Assembly: GCF_900129725.1 (NCBI RefSeq)
Contig: NZ_FQWQ01000001.1
Span: 930,001-994,000, forward strand
Direction: 5' to 3'
From: Chryseolinea serpens
GTDB lineage: Bacteria > Bacteroidota > Bacteroidia > Cytophagales > Cyclobacteriaceae
DNA length: 64,000 nt
Both the position numbers and the translations under genes were made by a program. Positions 43,265-54,100 of this stretch are shown here, in pieces. The notes below the pieces were generated by a model. The model was not told the origin of the DNA. It was given only the letters and a program-made list of their open reading frames with translations, and did no database searches. The stretch's first letter is position 1; every line of letters begins with the position of its first letter.

Positions 43265-44149
43265 ATGGAGAAAACGAAACACAAAAAGAAATTGGGAGGC
43301 TACCCCGCCGTGGGCGTGGTGATCAGCATCACGCTGGCCCTGCTCGTGACCGGCGTTTTTGGAATCCTCGTCATGTACTCGCAGGAACTGGAAGACCAGA
43401 TCCGCCAGAACATCCGCATGCAAGTCTATCTGAAATCCAACCTCACGGAGACCCAGCGCCTCCAGATCGAAAATAAGCTCCTGTCGCAATCCTACGTGGA
43501 CAAAGCACACGGCCGCGGTGTGGAATACGTTTCCAAGGACGAGGCCGCCAAGAAATTCATTGCCGAAACGGGCGAGGACTTCGTGAAATTCATCGGCGAG
43601 AATCCCCTCCGCGATGCCTACCTGGTGAGCATCGACCGCAACTATCACTCGCTCACGGAAATGGAGAAGATCAAGAGCGACATCAAAAAAATGAACGGCG
43701 TGTTCCAGGTGTTCTATGTGGAGGCCCTGATCGACTCCGTGAACAGCAATGTGACCAAGATCGGGTTGATCCTGATCGGGCTCATTGCCGTTTTGCTGGT
43801 CACCGTGGTCTTGCTGATCAACAACACCTTGCGCATTGCTTTATTTTCGCAGCGCTTTCTCATCCGCAGTATGCAATTGGTGGGTGCCAAGAAATGGTTC
43901 ATCCTTCGCCCCTTTCTCGTGCGGGCGGCCGGCTATGGCATGCTTTCCGGATTGATTGCTGCCGCGCTGTTGTGGAGCTTGTCCAACTATGCGCAATCCA
44001 AGATCGCCGATTTGTCTATTCTTCACAGTCAAAATTCATTTCTCACCCTGCTGGGCTTTCTGCTGGTGCTGGGCATGATCGTAGCCGTGTGCAGCACGTT
44101 CTTCTCGATCCGTCGTTACCTGAGAATGTCTTTGGACCAACTATACTGA
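43265..44149 (+). CDS. ftsX: Cell-division ABC transporter permease FtsX
   Basis: The membrane partner of FtsE in the divisome, controlling septal peptidoglycan hydrolases. The protein has 294 residues from ATG 43265 (MEKTKHKKKLGGYPAVGVVI); an upstream in-frame start would lie before the promoter. Topology: helix 1 (about 18-38, SITLALLVTGVFGILVMYS), a periplasmic domain (40-165; QIRQNIRMQVYLKSNLTETQ), then three helices in the FtsX C-terminal region (IGLILIGLIAVLLVTVVLLI, YGMLSGLIAAALLWSL, FLLVLGMIVAVCSTFFSI). ftsE is not in the window. First gene of a conserved Bacteroidota cluster with DUF3098, uppP and truB. Confidence 0.92.
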   Translation: MEKTKHKKKLGGYPAVGVVISITLALLVTGVFGILVMYSQELEDQIRQNIRMQVYLKSNLTETQRLQIENKLLSQSYVDKAHGRGVEYVSKDEAAKKFIAETGEDFVKFIGENPLRDAYLVSIDRNYHSLTEMEKIKSDIKKMNGVFQVFYVEALIDSVNSNVTKIGLILIGLIAVLLVTVVLLINNTLRIALFSQRFLIRSMQLVGAKKWFILRPFLVRAAGYGMLSGLIAAALLWSLSNYAQSKIADLSILHSQNSFLTLLGFLLVLGMIVAVCSTFFSIRRYLRMSLDQLY

Positions 44150-44165
44150 AAAACTGAAACCACTC

Positions 44166-44369
44166 ATGGAAAGCAAACTTCCCTTTGGAAAAAAGAATTA
44201 TCAACTCATGATCGCCGGTGTGCTTGCGCTGGTCATCGGATTTATCGTCATGAGCATCGACAAACAACAACACGGCTTTGGCTTCCTGGGCCTCACGCTG
44301 GGACCCATCATTGTGATGGGCGGGTTTGCCCTCGAGATTTGGGCCATTCTTCACAGGCCCACCAAATAG
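44166..44369 (+). CDS. DUF3098 membrane protein
   Basis: A 67-residue protein with two transmembrane helices (LMIAGVLALVIGFIVMSID and FGFLGLTLGPIIVMGGFALE). LPFGKKNYQLMIAG at the start is the DUF3098 signature, and the gene sits between ftsX and uppP as elsewhere in the phylum. It starts 16 nt after ftsX. Function is unknown; a division or envelope role is inferred from context. Confidence 0.88.
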   Translation: MESKLPFGKKNYQLMIAGVLALVIGFIVMSIDKQQHGFGFLGLTLGPIIVMGGFALEIWAILHRPTK

Positions 44370-44428
44370 TTTTCGCAGGCCCCTCGCCCATACTAAACTA
44401 AACGGCAACCCTACAACCCGTCGCTGCT

Positions 44429-45244
44429 ATGACCATTTTTCACGCCATCCTGCTGGCCATCATTGAAGGGCTTACAGAATTTTTACCGATTTCTTCAACA
44501 GGCCACATGATCATCGGCTCTTCGCTGATGGGTATTGCCACCGATCCGTTCACCAAGATGTTTACGGTAGCCATCCAGCTCGGCGCCATTCTGTCGGTTC
44601 TCGTTTTGTATTGGAGGAGATTCTTTCCGAAGGGAAAGACCCTCAAAGAACTGCTACCTTTTTATTTCAAGTTGCTCGTGGCCTTTATTCCTGCTGGCGT
44701 CTTGGGATTGCTGCTCAATGACTATATCGACGCGCTATTGGAACGCGTAGACGTGGTAGGTTATATGCTCGTCGCAGGCGGTGTCTTCTTTCTTTTTGTC
44801 GACAACATATTCCGTGAAAGCGAAAATGCACCCGACCGGGAGATCACCTTTCCCACGGCTTGGAAAATCGGATTCTTTCAAATCATTTCCCTGGTACCCG
44901 GTGTCTCGCGCTCGGCAGCCACCATCATCGGTGGTTTAGCTCAAAAATTGAATAAGAAATCGGCGGCAGAGTTCTCATTCTTTCTTGCGGTGCCCACGAT
45001 GTTTGCTGCTACCGGGTACAAAATTCTCAAGTTCTATATAGGCGGCGGAACATTTGGCTCGCATGAGATCACCCTGCTGGCCGTGGGCAACATTGTGGCC
45101 TTTCTGGTAGCGATCCTGGCCATCAAATCGTTCGTCACTTTCCTGACGCGCCACGGCTTCAAGCTCTTTGGATACTATCGCATTGCGGCGGGCGCGCTCA
45201 TCCTGATCCTGTATTACCTCGGGGTTGGTCTTACCGTCGTTTGA
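44429..45244 (+). CDS. uppP: Undecaprenyl-diphosphatase (BacA/UppP)
   Basis: Recycles undecaprenyl pyrophosphate to the monophosphate lipid carrier for peptidoglycan and glycan synthesis, in the inner membrane. The protein has 271 residues and about 8 helices. The two signature motifs are intact: [17 protein letters not shown] (residues about 11-27, catalytic Glu/Ser/His) and [17 protein letters not shown] (about 153-169, catalytic Arg). Overexpression of such enzymes is known to give bacitracin resistance. It lies 59 nt after DUF3098 and 2 nt before truB. Confidence 0.96.
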   Translation: MTIFHAILLAIIEGLTEFLPISSTGHMIIGSSLMGIATDPFTKMFTVAIQLGAILSVLVLYWRRFFPKGKTLKELLPFYFKLLVAFIPAGVLGLLLNDYIDALLERVDVVGYMLVAGGVFFLFVDNIFRESENAPDREITFPTAWKIGFFQIISLVPGVSRSAATIIGGLAQKLNKKSAAEFSFFLAVPTMFAATGYKILKFYIGGGTFGSHEITLLAVGNIVAFLVAILAIKSFVTFLTRHGFKLFGYYRIAAGALILILYYLGVGLTVV

Positions 45245-45246
45245 TC

Positions 45247-45957
45247 ATGGACGCGCAAGCTGCCGATCCGGGTCGCATCCTGCTGGTGAACAAGCCCCTG
45301 AAGTGGACCTCGTTCGACGTGGTGAACAAGCTGCGCTATAAGCTTAAAATCAAAAAGATCGGGCACGCCGGTACGCTGGATCCACTGGCCACGGGATTGC
45401 TCATCATTTGCGTGGGCAAAATGACCAAGCGCATCGAAGAATTCATGGGACAGGAGAAGGAATACACCGGCACCTTCATCATCGGGCAAACCACGCCCTC
45501 CTACGACCTGGAGACGGAAGTGTCGGAACAAAAAGACATCCGCGGCATCACCCCCGAAATGATCCAGGCCGCCGCGCACTCGCTGACCGGTGTGTTACAA
45601 CAATTGCCTCCTCAACATTCTGCTATCCGCGTCGGCGGAAAAAGAGCGTATGAATTTGCCCGCGCGGGGAAATCCATCGAACTGACACCCCGAGAAATAG
45701 AGATCCGGGAATTTGAGATCACGGGCATGCAATTACCCGAAGTTCATTTTAGGATTGTGTGTACCAAAGGCACGTACATTCGCAGCATGGCCCGCGATTT
45801 TGGTGATGCCCTGCACGTAGGCGCCTACCTTTCGGCACTTTGCCGCACGCGTATCGGCGAATTCAGGCTTGCGGATGCTGTTGCCATAGAGGATGTGGAG
45901 CCCATGCCACCCAAAGACGCTTCAGGCGATGCGATGGCGGTCAACCCTCTTGACTAG
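45247..45957 (+). CDS. truB: tRNA pseudouridine-55 synthase
   Basis: Converts U55 of the tRNA T-loop to pseudouridine. The protein has 236 residues from ATG 45247, 2 nt after uppP; an in-frame TTG just before it overlaps the uppP stop. NKPLKWTSFDVVNKLRY (motif I) and KKIGHAGTLDPLATGLLII (motif II) contain the catalytic Asp45. PPQHSAIRVGGKRAYEFAR, KGTYIRSMARDFG and LCRTRIGEFRL follow. It lacks a C-terminal PUA domain, matching the shorter bacterial form. Last gene of the ftsX cluster. Confidence 0.96.
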   Translation: MDAQAADPGRILLVNKPLKWTSFDVVNKLRYKLKIKKIGHAGTLDPLATGLLIICVGKMTKRIEEFMGQEKEYTGTFIIGQTTPSYDLETEVSEQKDIRGITPEMIQAAAHSLTGVLQQLPPQHSAIRVGGKRAYEFARAGKSIELTPREIEIREFEITGMQLPEVHFRIVCTKGTYIRSMARDFGDALHVGAYLSALCRTRIGEFRLADAVAIEDVEPMPPKDASGDAMAVNPLD

Positions 45958-45966
45958 ACGCCCGGT

Positions 45967-47109
45967 CTACGCTTTCTGTAATACCTTTTTTATGATCTCC
46001 ACCACCAGGCTTCGGTCGGCTACGGGCAAATTGGATCCCGAAGGCAAGCACAGTCCCTGATCGAAAAGTCTGTCGGACACGCCGTTGACATAGGATGGTG
46101 CATCTTTGAACACCGGTTGCGCGTGCATCGGCTTCCACAGCGGACGGCTTTCGATGTTTGCGGCTTCCAACGCCAGGCGAATGTCTTCGCGGGTAACGCC
46201 ATGGGTACCCGCCGGGTCGATCAGCATCGTGGTGAGCCAGCGGTTGCTGAAACTGTGTTCCGGCTCTGGCAGAAAATACAAGCCGGGAATAGACCCAAGC
46301 TCGCGGGTATAGTATTCAAAATTTGCTCTCCGTTGGCGCACGCGTTCATCCAGGACCATCATTTGGCCCCGGCCAATGCCTGCACAAATGTTGCTGAGGC
46401 GATAGTTGTAGCCGATCTCGCTGTGTTGATAGTGCGGTGCAGGATCACGCGCCTGTGTGGACAGGAACCGGGCCTTTTTTATCCAGGCTTCGTTTTCCGA
46501 CACTAACGCGCCACCACCCGATGTCGTGATGATCTTATTCCCGTTGAACGAATAGATCCCGAAGTCGCCAAACGTGCCCAGGCGCTTGCCTTTATAGGTG
46601 GCTCCCAGAGCCTCGGCTGCGTCCTCGATCACGGGAATCTCGTGGCGGCGGGCCACGGTCATAATATCTTCAATACGGGCTGGAGTGCCATAGAGGTGCA
46701 CAGCGATGATAGCCTTGGGTTTTCTGCCGGTCTTGCGACGACGATCGGCGATGGCTTCCTCGAGCAACGCCGGGTCCATGTTCCAGGTCGACGTCTCGGA
46801 ATCCACAAACACGGGTGTAGCACCCTGATACGCAATGGGATTACAAGATCCTGAAAAAGTAAAGCTTGAGCAGATTACCTCGTCTCCGGGTTTTACATCG
46901 AGCAGGATCAGGGCCAGGTGGATGGCCGCCGTGCCGGAACTGAGGGCTGCGCAGTGGGGGATGTTGTTATACTTGGCCAGGGCCTCTTCAAATGCTGGGA
47001 TATGGGGACCAACGGGCGAGACCCAATTGGTCTCAAAGGCCTCTGTTACAAACCTGGCTTCGGCTTCTCCCATGTGAGGAGAAGACAGCCACACTTTATC
47101 TTTTATCAT
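45967..47109 (-). CDS. DegT/DnrJ/EryC1-family sugar aminotransferase
   Basis: A 380-residue PLP-dependent aminotransferase acting on nucleotide 4-keto sugars for glycan or O-antigen synthesis (family knowledge). SSGTAAIHLALILLDVKPGD (57-76) is the cofactor loop. IEDAAEALGATYKGKRLGTFGD contains the Asp/Ala PLP-ring contacts. FNGNKIITTSGGGALVSE contains the Schiff-base Lys192. The C-terminus (ALEAANIESRPLWKPMHAQP) has the substrate-binding His/Trp-rich stretch. PglE, EpsN and perosamine synthases are the nearest types; I cannot choose. It ends 10 nt from the convergent truB end. It follows PorP by 53 nt and could help decorate the adhesin. Confidence 0.9.
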   Translation of the reverse strand: MIKDKVWLSSPHMGEAEARFVTEAFETNWVSPVGPHIPAFEEALAKYNNIPHCAALSSGTAAIHLALILLDVKPGDEVICSSFTFSGSCNPIAYQGATPVFVDSETSTWNMDPALLEEAIADRRRKTGRKPKAIIAVHLYGTPARIEDIMTVARRHEIPVIEDAAEALGATYKGKRLGTFGDFGIYSFNGNKIITTSGGGALVSENEAWIKKARFLSTQARDPAPHYQHSEIGYNYRLSNICAGIGRGQMMVLDERVRQRRANFEYYTRELGSIPGLYFLPEPEHSFSNRWLTTMLIDPAGTHGVTREDIRLALEAANIESRPLWKPMHAQPVFKDAPSYVNGVSDRLFDQGLCLPSGSNLPVADRSLVVEIIKKVLQKA

Positions 47110-47162
47110 ACGGGGCGTAAATATACGTGTTCCACCTTAAAACCCCAGGGTCGCAGGTTGAA

Positions 47163-48170
47163 TCACCAAATTTGCTGGCTGAGGCGCTTGGTGTTGTTCA
47201 ACCGCAGGGCGATCACCAGTTCGTGGCTTCCGCTGCTGAACTGCTGCATGCCTCCGGACGATACTTCATAGGAATACGAAGCGCCGAGCTTTTCATTCAG
47301 GTTGAACCCAACGGTGCCCACAATGCTCTTTATATCGCGATAGGTGACACCAAACCACAGTTTCTGCTCCAGGTATACTTTCACATTGTAGTCGATCAGA
47401 AACTTATTGTCTTCCTGCATCAACACCAACACACTCGGCTTGATGTCGACGGCCGGGCTGACGGGAAAGGACACGCCGGCTTGCGCCGAGCCTTTATAGA
47501 ACTGATCGCTAAACGCTGCCTCCGAGGTTTTGAGGACAGAATTCACCAGCGGCAAGTATGACACCCCAAAATAGTAGCGCGGCCCATATACCATGATGCC
47601 TGCTCGTACATTGAGATTGGTGTGGTTCGCGCCGTTGGCCACCAAGTCCTGGTAAAACTGATCGGGTTGTGCGTTTATGCCCAGGTATAATTTACTGACG
47701 TCGATCTTCGTGTTGTCGATGAGCACGCTGAGGCCGGTAGACAGCATGGCCTTTTTCCCTACCGGGTAGTGAAACGCATATGTGATGCCACCGCCAAGCC
47801 GTTTCATGACGCCGATGTTTTCGTTGAACACGTTTATGCCCAGGGCCTGAATGCTCTTCTTGATGCCGGGTACCTCTTCGTTCTTTTTCTGCGGATCGAC
47901 GGTTCCCGTGCGGGTCGAGTTCATGTTCAGGTCCAACGGTTCTTTGATGCGCACCGTATAGGCGAGGTTAATAAACTTCGGCGCATTTTTTCCAAAGCCG
48001 GCCCATTGATAGCGATAGCCCAGCTTCAGGTCCTGGTATCCCTCCACGCCCGCAAAGGCCGGGTTGAACATGGACATGAACTGAAATCCCTGGTTGCTGT
48101 TGGGCACGTACTGCGCCCTCGCCGTGGAAATCGTGAGACACAAAAGCACGATCGGTAAAAATCTTCCCAT
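47163..48170 (-). CDS. PorP/SprF-family type IX secretion outer-membrane protein
   Basis: A 335-residue protein with a signal peptide (MGRFLPIVLLCLTISTARAQ). YVPNSNQGFQFMSMFNPAFAG and YQDLKLGYRYQWAGFGKNAP are the hallmark PorP/SprF start. The rest is strand-rich with a C-terminal barrel end (LGASYSYEVSSGGMQQFSSG to LSQQIW). In Flavobacterium, SprF is needed for surface localisation of the giant adhesin SprB, which carries a type B C-terminal domain. Here it starts 6 nt after exactly such an adhesin, so the two are a dedicated pair. Confidence 0.93.
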   Translation of the reverse strand: MGRFLPIVLLCLTISTARAQYVPNSNQGFQFMSMFNPAFAGVEGYQDLKLGYRYQWAGFGKNAPKFINLAYTVRIKEPLDLNMNSTRTGTVDPQKKNEEVPGIKKSIQALGINVFNENIGVMKRLGGGITYAFHYPVGKKAMLSTGLSVLIDNTKIDVSKLYLGINAQPDQFYQDLVANGANHTNLNVRAGIMVYGPRYYFGVSYLPLVNSVLKTSEAAFSDQFYKGSAQAGVSFPVSPAVDIKPSVLVLMQEDNKFLIDYNVKVYLEQKLWFGVTYRDIKSIVGTVGFNLNEKLGASYSYEVSSGGMQQFSSGSHELVIALRLNNTKRLSQQIW

Positions 48171-48176
48171 TTCTTC

Positions 48177-51100
48177 TTAGCGTAAAATGGTTACGGTCCC
48201 CTTATAGCGAACCTTGTTGAATTTCAAGTCTATGGTATAGAAGTAGGTGTCCACCGGCAATACCTCGCCGTTGTATGTTCCATTCCAATGCGTGTCGAAC
48301 CCCTGTGTACGAAACAGCAATGTGCCTCTTTTGTTGTATACGCTTACCTCGGCATCCTGGTATTGGTCCGTGCCGTTGGCCGAAGAGATGACCCAGGTTT
48401 CGTTGGCCTGGTCGCCGTTGGGTGTGAAGGCCGTTGGAATGTCCAGGTCCCGGAAGTTGTAGATCAAGGTAATGACGCGGTCCTTCGTTTCGCTAAAGCT
48501 CTTGCCATCGGTCAATGTGACGTATACGGTACGCGAATCCAGGATAATGTCCACCGCATTGATATAGTTGTATTTGACGGAGCGTATGGCGTCCCTGTAT
48601 TCCCTGGCGGTTGCTTTGCCTGTGAGGCTCAGCACGCCGGAGTTTGGATTGAAGGTGCCTTTGATGTTGGTGGTGTTGGTGAAGAGGAGCATTTCGTTCA
48701 GCAACCGGTAGTTCTCCTGGCGGAATCCAATTTCTGCTCCTGTGAGGTCGTCTTTATCGGGATCGTAGGCGTCGAATTGGGGTGAGAAGGCTACGGGCAC
48801 CTCGGTGCCTAGTTCGTACTTCAGGGTATCCGATTCTATGAAGGTGATGACCGGTGGATCGTTCTCCGGTTTTACGTCAATTGCCACATGCGTATCGGCA
48901 AGACTATAGAGAAATCCATCGCTCGCCATCCACCGCAGCGTGTCGGCTCCCGTGGAGTCTTGTTGGGGTAAGTATTTCAGGGTCGACAACAAACCGGCTG
49001 AGATCTTGTCGCCTTGCGCGACCGGTGCGTTGTTCACGGTCAGGCGGCCGCGCTGGGGAAGTTGGGTGATCTGAATCTCGACAATGGGATTGCCGTCGGC
49101 ATCCGAATAGGCGGCGGCAAACTGGGCGATCGTGAAGGGATAGGGCGTATCCTCCGGGGTGCTCACGGCAAACGGTTTTAGCACCGGGCGCGAATTCACT
49201 ACGAGTTTGTAGGCCTGGTCCACCAGTGTTGCCGACCCATCCTTAGCCTGCAGTTTGATGTCCACCGGGCCGGAGGCGGTCAGCGGCGGCGTGCCTGCCA
49301 GTCTTGCTTTGCCATTTCCCAACAACGTAAACGTGACCCACGACGGTTTGGTGGGTGCCGTGAGCGTGATGGCGTCACCCTCGACGTCGGTCACTTCCAC
49401 GATGTATTCGTAAGGCTTGCCGGCCTCGGTCAGCACAATGGGTTGTGAGGTGAACACCGGCAGGTCATTCACGGGGGTGATGGCGAGATTAAAGACTTGC
49501 GTGACAAAGTTGACGTTCGGCGCCGGTGTGCCCGGGCCATCGTCTTGCACACGAACCGTGAATTGCGCCGTGCCATTGGCGTTGGCTTTTGTTTTTACCT
49601 TCAACGTCCCCGTGGCTTGCGGACTGGTGTACACTACTTCCAGGATCTCGAACAATTCGGGTTTGTTGGTAGATGCCGTAACGGTCAGCACCTGGTCCTC
49701 TCCTCCCCCCGTTGAAATACCTGCGAGCGGAATGAGCTGAAGATCGGCATCTTCCAAAATGGGCCCGTAGGCGATCGGGTTGAGCGTTGGTGCATCGTTC
49801 ACCGGGTTGACGGTGATGGTGAAGGTGGTTGAATGCTCCGCAAAACCTGTGTCCAGTATCTTCACCGTGATGGTGGCCACACCGAAAGCATCGGGCAGTG
49901 GTTTGAACGCAACGGTTGCCGTGGTGGCTGTTCCGTTGTAGGTGAAGGTGGGTTGAGGGATCAGGGCTGTATTGTCAGAGACCACCGTCAACGAAAGTTG
50001 CTGGCTGGCTTCGAGCGGACCGGCGGATATGTTTTGGATGGTGAAGGTCTGTGTCGCCGCGTCTTCGGTGATGGTGATGTTGTTGAGCGGATCGAAGCTT
50101 GGTGGATCGTTGACGGGGGTCACGGTCACCTGCAGCGGGAAGACGTTGCTGTTGGCTGTGCCGTCGTTCACCCGCACGTTGACCGCCAAGTTTCCTGAGA
50201 AATTTGCCGCAGGGGTTATGGTATTATCCGGTGCCGCTGTGTAGTTGGTGCCAGCCAGCACGGTGAGTTTAAAGTCGTCGGGATAGTTGCTGTCGGCGTC
50301 CGTCACTTTGAGGTCCGTGAAGGCAATCACGCGTGTGGCATCTTCGGCTATGGTCACCGGGTTTTGGCCGGTGATGGTCGGCGCGTCCGCATCGTCGGTG
50401 ACGGTGATCTTCAACGGAAAAACAGCGCTGGTCGCAGCGCCATCCGACACTTGTATATTCACCGTCAATACACCATTGAAATCCAACGACGGCGTGATCT
50501 TCGGGCCCGCCGATACCGTATAATTGGCACCCGCCGTGACGATCATCGTAAAGCCGGTGGGATAGGTATTGTCTACATCGCTAACCGTCAGGTTTGAAAA
50601 GTCCAGGATCAGGGGCGTGTCCTCTATCGTAAACAAAGGCACCTGCCCGGTGATGGTCGGTGGGTCGTTCACGGGTTTCACGGTTACGGACGCGTTGAAG
50701 GTGCCACTGGATGATGTCCCATCGCTCACGGTTACCGGCACCGTCAGCACACCGTTGAAGTTCGATGCCGGCGAGATTTGATTTGTTCCCGAGAGCGTAT
50801 AGTTAGTGCCAGCCCCAACCGAAAGAATAAAGCCTGACGCATTATCGGGATCTGAGATGTTGAAGTTTGCCACCACCAGCGTCAGCGGGGTGTCTTCGTT
50901 CGTGGAAAGTGTTCCCTGGCTGTTGATCACGGGCGGATCGTTGACAGGGTTCACGGTCACCTGCAGGTTGAACGGCGCACTGTCCACCGTGCCATCGTTC
51001 ACTTTGACTTTGACCGTAAGCGTTCCATTGAAGTTCAGCGACGGCGTCACTGTATTCCCGGAAAATGTGTAGCCTGTTCCCGCCAATACGGTCAGCGTCA

Positions 51101-54100
51101 TATCCGCCGTGGTATTGTCCGGGTCGGTCACCGTGACGTTGGCCAGCACGATGGTGATGGGATTGTCTTCATTGACTGCCAAGGCCTGCTGTCCGGTGAT
51201 CACCGGCGGATCGTTCGTTGCGTTCACCGAGATCTGCAAATTGTAGAACGGACTGTTTGCCGTGCCGTCGCTTACAAACACTTTCACCAGCAACGTACCG
51301 CTGAAGTTGGGTGCCGGTGTCACCACATTTCCGGAAACGGAATAATTTGCTCCCGCCAGTACGAAGAGCGTGAAGTCGTTGGGATAGGTGTTGTCGGGGT
51401 CCAGCACTGTCAGCTGCGAGAGTGTGAGCGGTATGGGTTGGACTTCCGCGATGGTCAACGGCACCTGACCCGTGATCTGTGGCGCATCATTTACCGGTGT
51501 CACGGTGATGCTGGCATTGAAGACGGCACTGGAACTTGTTCCGTCGCTCACGGTGACGGGTACGGTCAGGGGGCCGTTATAATTTGTTGCGGGAGTAACC
51601 GTCAGGCCGGATACGGTATAGTTTGATCCCGATCCTACACTGAGTGAAAAGCCGGTCGTGTTGTCGATGTCGGTCACGGTGAATTGCGACAGTTGCAGGG
51701 TAATGGAGCCGTCTTCGGCCACCGTCAGCGGCGACTGCGCCGTGATGACCGGAGGGTCGTTGACGGGGGTGACCGTGATCTTCAGCGGGAACACGGCGCT
51801 GTTGGCGGTGCCATCGTTCACCAGCACATTTATGGTCAGAATGCCGGTAAAATTCGCGGCGGGCGTCACGGTAGCGCCCGACAAGGTATAGTTGGCCCCC
51901 GCTCCTACCGTCATCGTAAAGCCTGTAGGGAAAGCGTTGTCAGGGTCGGTCACCGCCAGGGCTGTGATGGGGATCGTGTAGGCCGTTTCCTCCGGTGTGG
52001 AAAGGGTTGCCTGGCCGTTGATGACGGGCACATCGTTCACCGGGGTGACTGTTACCTGCAGCGGAAATGATGCGCTAACCGCCGTACCGTCACTCACATG
52101 TACATTCACCGAAAGGGTCCCGTTAAAATTCAATGCCGGCGTGATGGTGTTGCCGGAAAAAGTATAACTGGTGCCCGCTTCGACCACCAGGGTAAACGTT
52201 GTGTTGTCGGGATCGGATACCGTAACATTGGCCAACGCGATGAGCTTCGGTGTATCCTCGGCCGTTGACACGGCCACCTGACCCGTGATGACTGGAGCAT
52301 CGTTTACCGGTGTAACCGTAACGGACAAACCAAACGTAGGGCTATCCGCATCGCCGTCGTTTACCTTCACATTGACGGTAAGGGTACCGTTAAAATTCAA
52401 GACCGGTGTGATGGTGTTCCCGGAAGCAGTATAGTTGGTGCCGGGCAACACGGTGAGCGTAAATCCGCCGGGATATGTGTCGTCCGGATCGGTGATGAGC
52501 ACGTCCGTTACCTGGATGAGCCGGCTTTGATCTTCCGCCATGGAAACCACATTCTGACCGGAAATGACCGGGGGATCATTCACCGGCACAACGTTCACCT
52601 GCAACGGGAACGTCCCGCTGCCGGCGGCGCCATCGCTGACGCTGACGTTCACAGAAAGGGTGCCGGAGAATCCAGCGTTTGGCGTTATCGTGTTACCGGC
52701 CACCGCATAGTTTGCACCGGCCGCTACCGACAACGTGAAGCCAGTCGGGTATGAATTGTCTACGTCACTTACCAACAAGTCCGAAAACTGGATCGTCCTG
52801 GCTTGACTTTCGTTGATCGTTACCGTGTTTTGTCCCGTAATGCTCGGCGGGTCGTTCACGGGCGTCACCGTGACCGCTACACCAAAAGGACTGCTATCTG
52901 CATCACCGTCATTTACTTTTACATTTACCGTAAGGGGACCGTTGAAATTCAATGCGGGCGTCACGACGTTACCTGCGAAGGCATAATTTGTTCCGGGAAG
53001 CACCGTGAGGGTGAAGCCGCCGGGATAGGTATCGTCCAGGTCCAGGATGAGTACGTCGGTCACCACCATGGTGCGGGTCTGGTCTTCCAACATGGAGACA
53101 GCGTTCTGCCCGATGATCACGGGTGGATCGTTGACCGGTCCGACCGTCACATTCAGGTCGAAGACATTGCTGGACGCAGTACCGTCGCTTACCTGGACCT
53201 TTACGATCAGGGTTCCGGAAAAGCCAAGCGCCGGCGTGACGAGATTACCCACCGCAAGATAGTTGGCTCCGGGCAGCACGGAAGTGGTGAAGCCGGCAGG
53301 ATAGGAATCGTCGGGGTCGGATATGATCAGGTCCGTCGTGGCTACGGTGAACGGAATATTCTCCAAGGTGGAGACCGGATTCTGGCCCGTGATGACTGGA
53401 GTATCGTTGACAGGGGTCACGTTGATCTTCAAGGGATACGAGGTGCTGACGTTGACGCCGTCGCTCACTTGAATGTTTACGGTGAGCATCCCGGTAAAAT
53501 TCAGATTTGGTGTAACAACATCGCCACTGGCCGTGTAGTCGCTACCAGGTGAGATGATGACCGAGAAATCGGCGGGAACATTATCAGGGTCGGAAATGGT
53601 GAGGTCGCTGATCTGGACGGTCACCGGCGTTTCTTCCGCCGTGTTGATCACATTTTGGCCGGTGATGTCGGGGGGATCGTTCACGGCGTTCACCACCACG
53701 TTGAGGTTGAAGGGAGCACTTTCGTTGGTCCCGTCGTTCACTTCCACACTCACGGGCAAGGGGCCGCTAAAATTAAGTTGGGGAGTGATCGTGGTACCAT
53801 TGACGGAGTAGTTGGAACCGGCGTTTACGATCAATGAGAAATCAGTCGGATACGTATTGTCGGGGTCTGCCACCACCAGGTTGGTGAGGTCGATGCTGAG
53901 GGGCTGGTCTTCGTTTACCGGCACAGGATCCGGGGTCTGCCCGGTGATGGTGGGTGGATCGTTCACGGCATTCACCACCACGTTCAGGTTGAAGGGAGCA
54001 CTTTCGTTGGCCCCGTCGTTCACCTCCACGCTCACAGGCAAAGGACCGCTAAAATTGAGATCCGGTGTGATCGTGGTGCCGCTGACGGAGTAGTTGGTAC

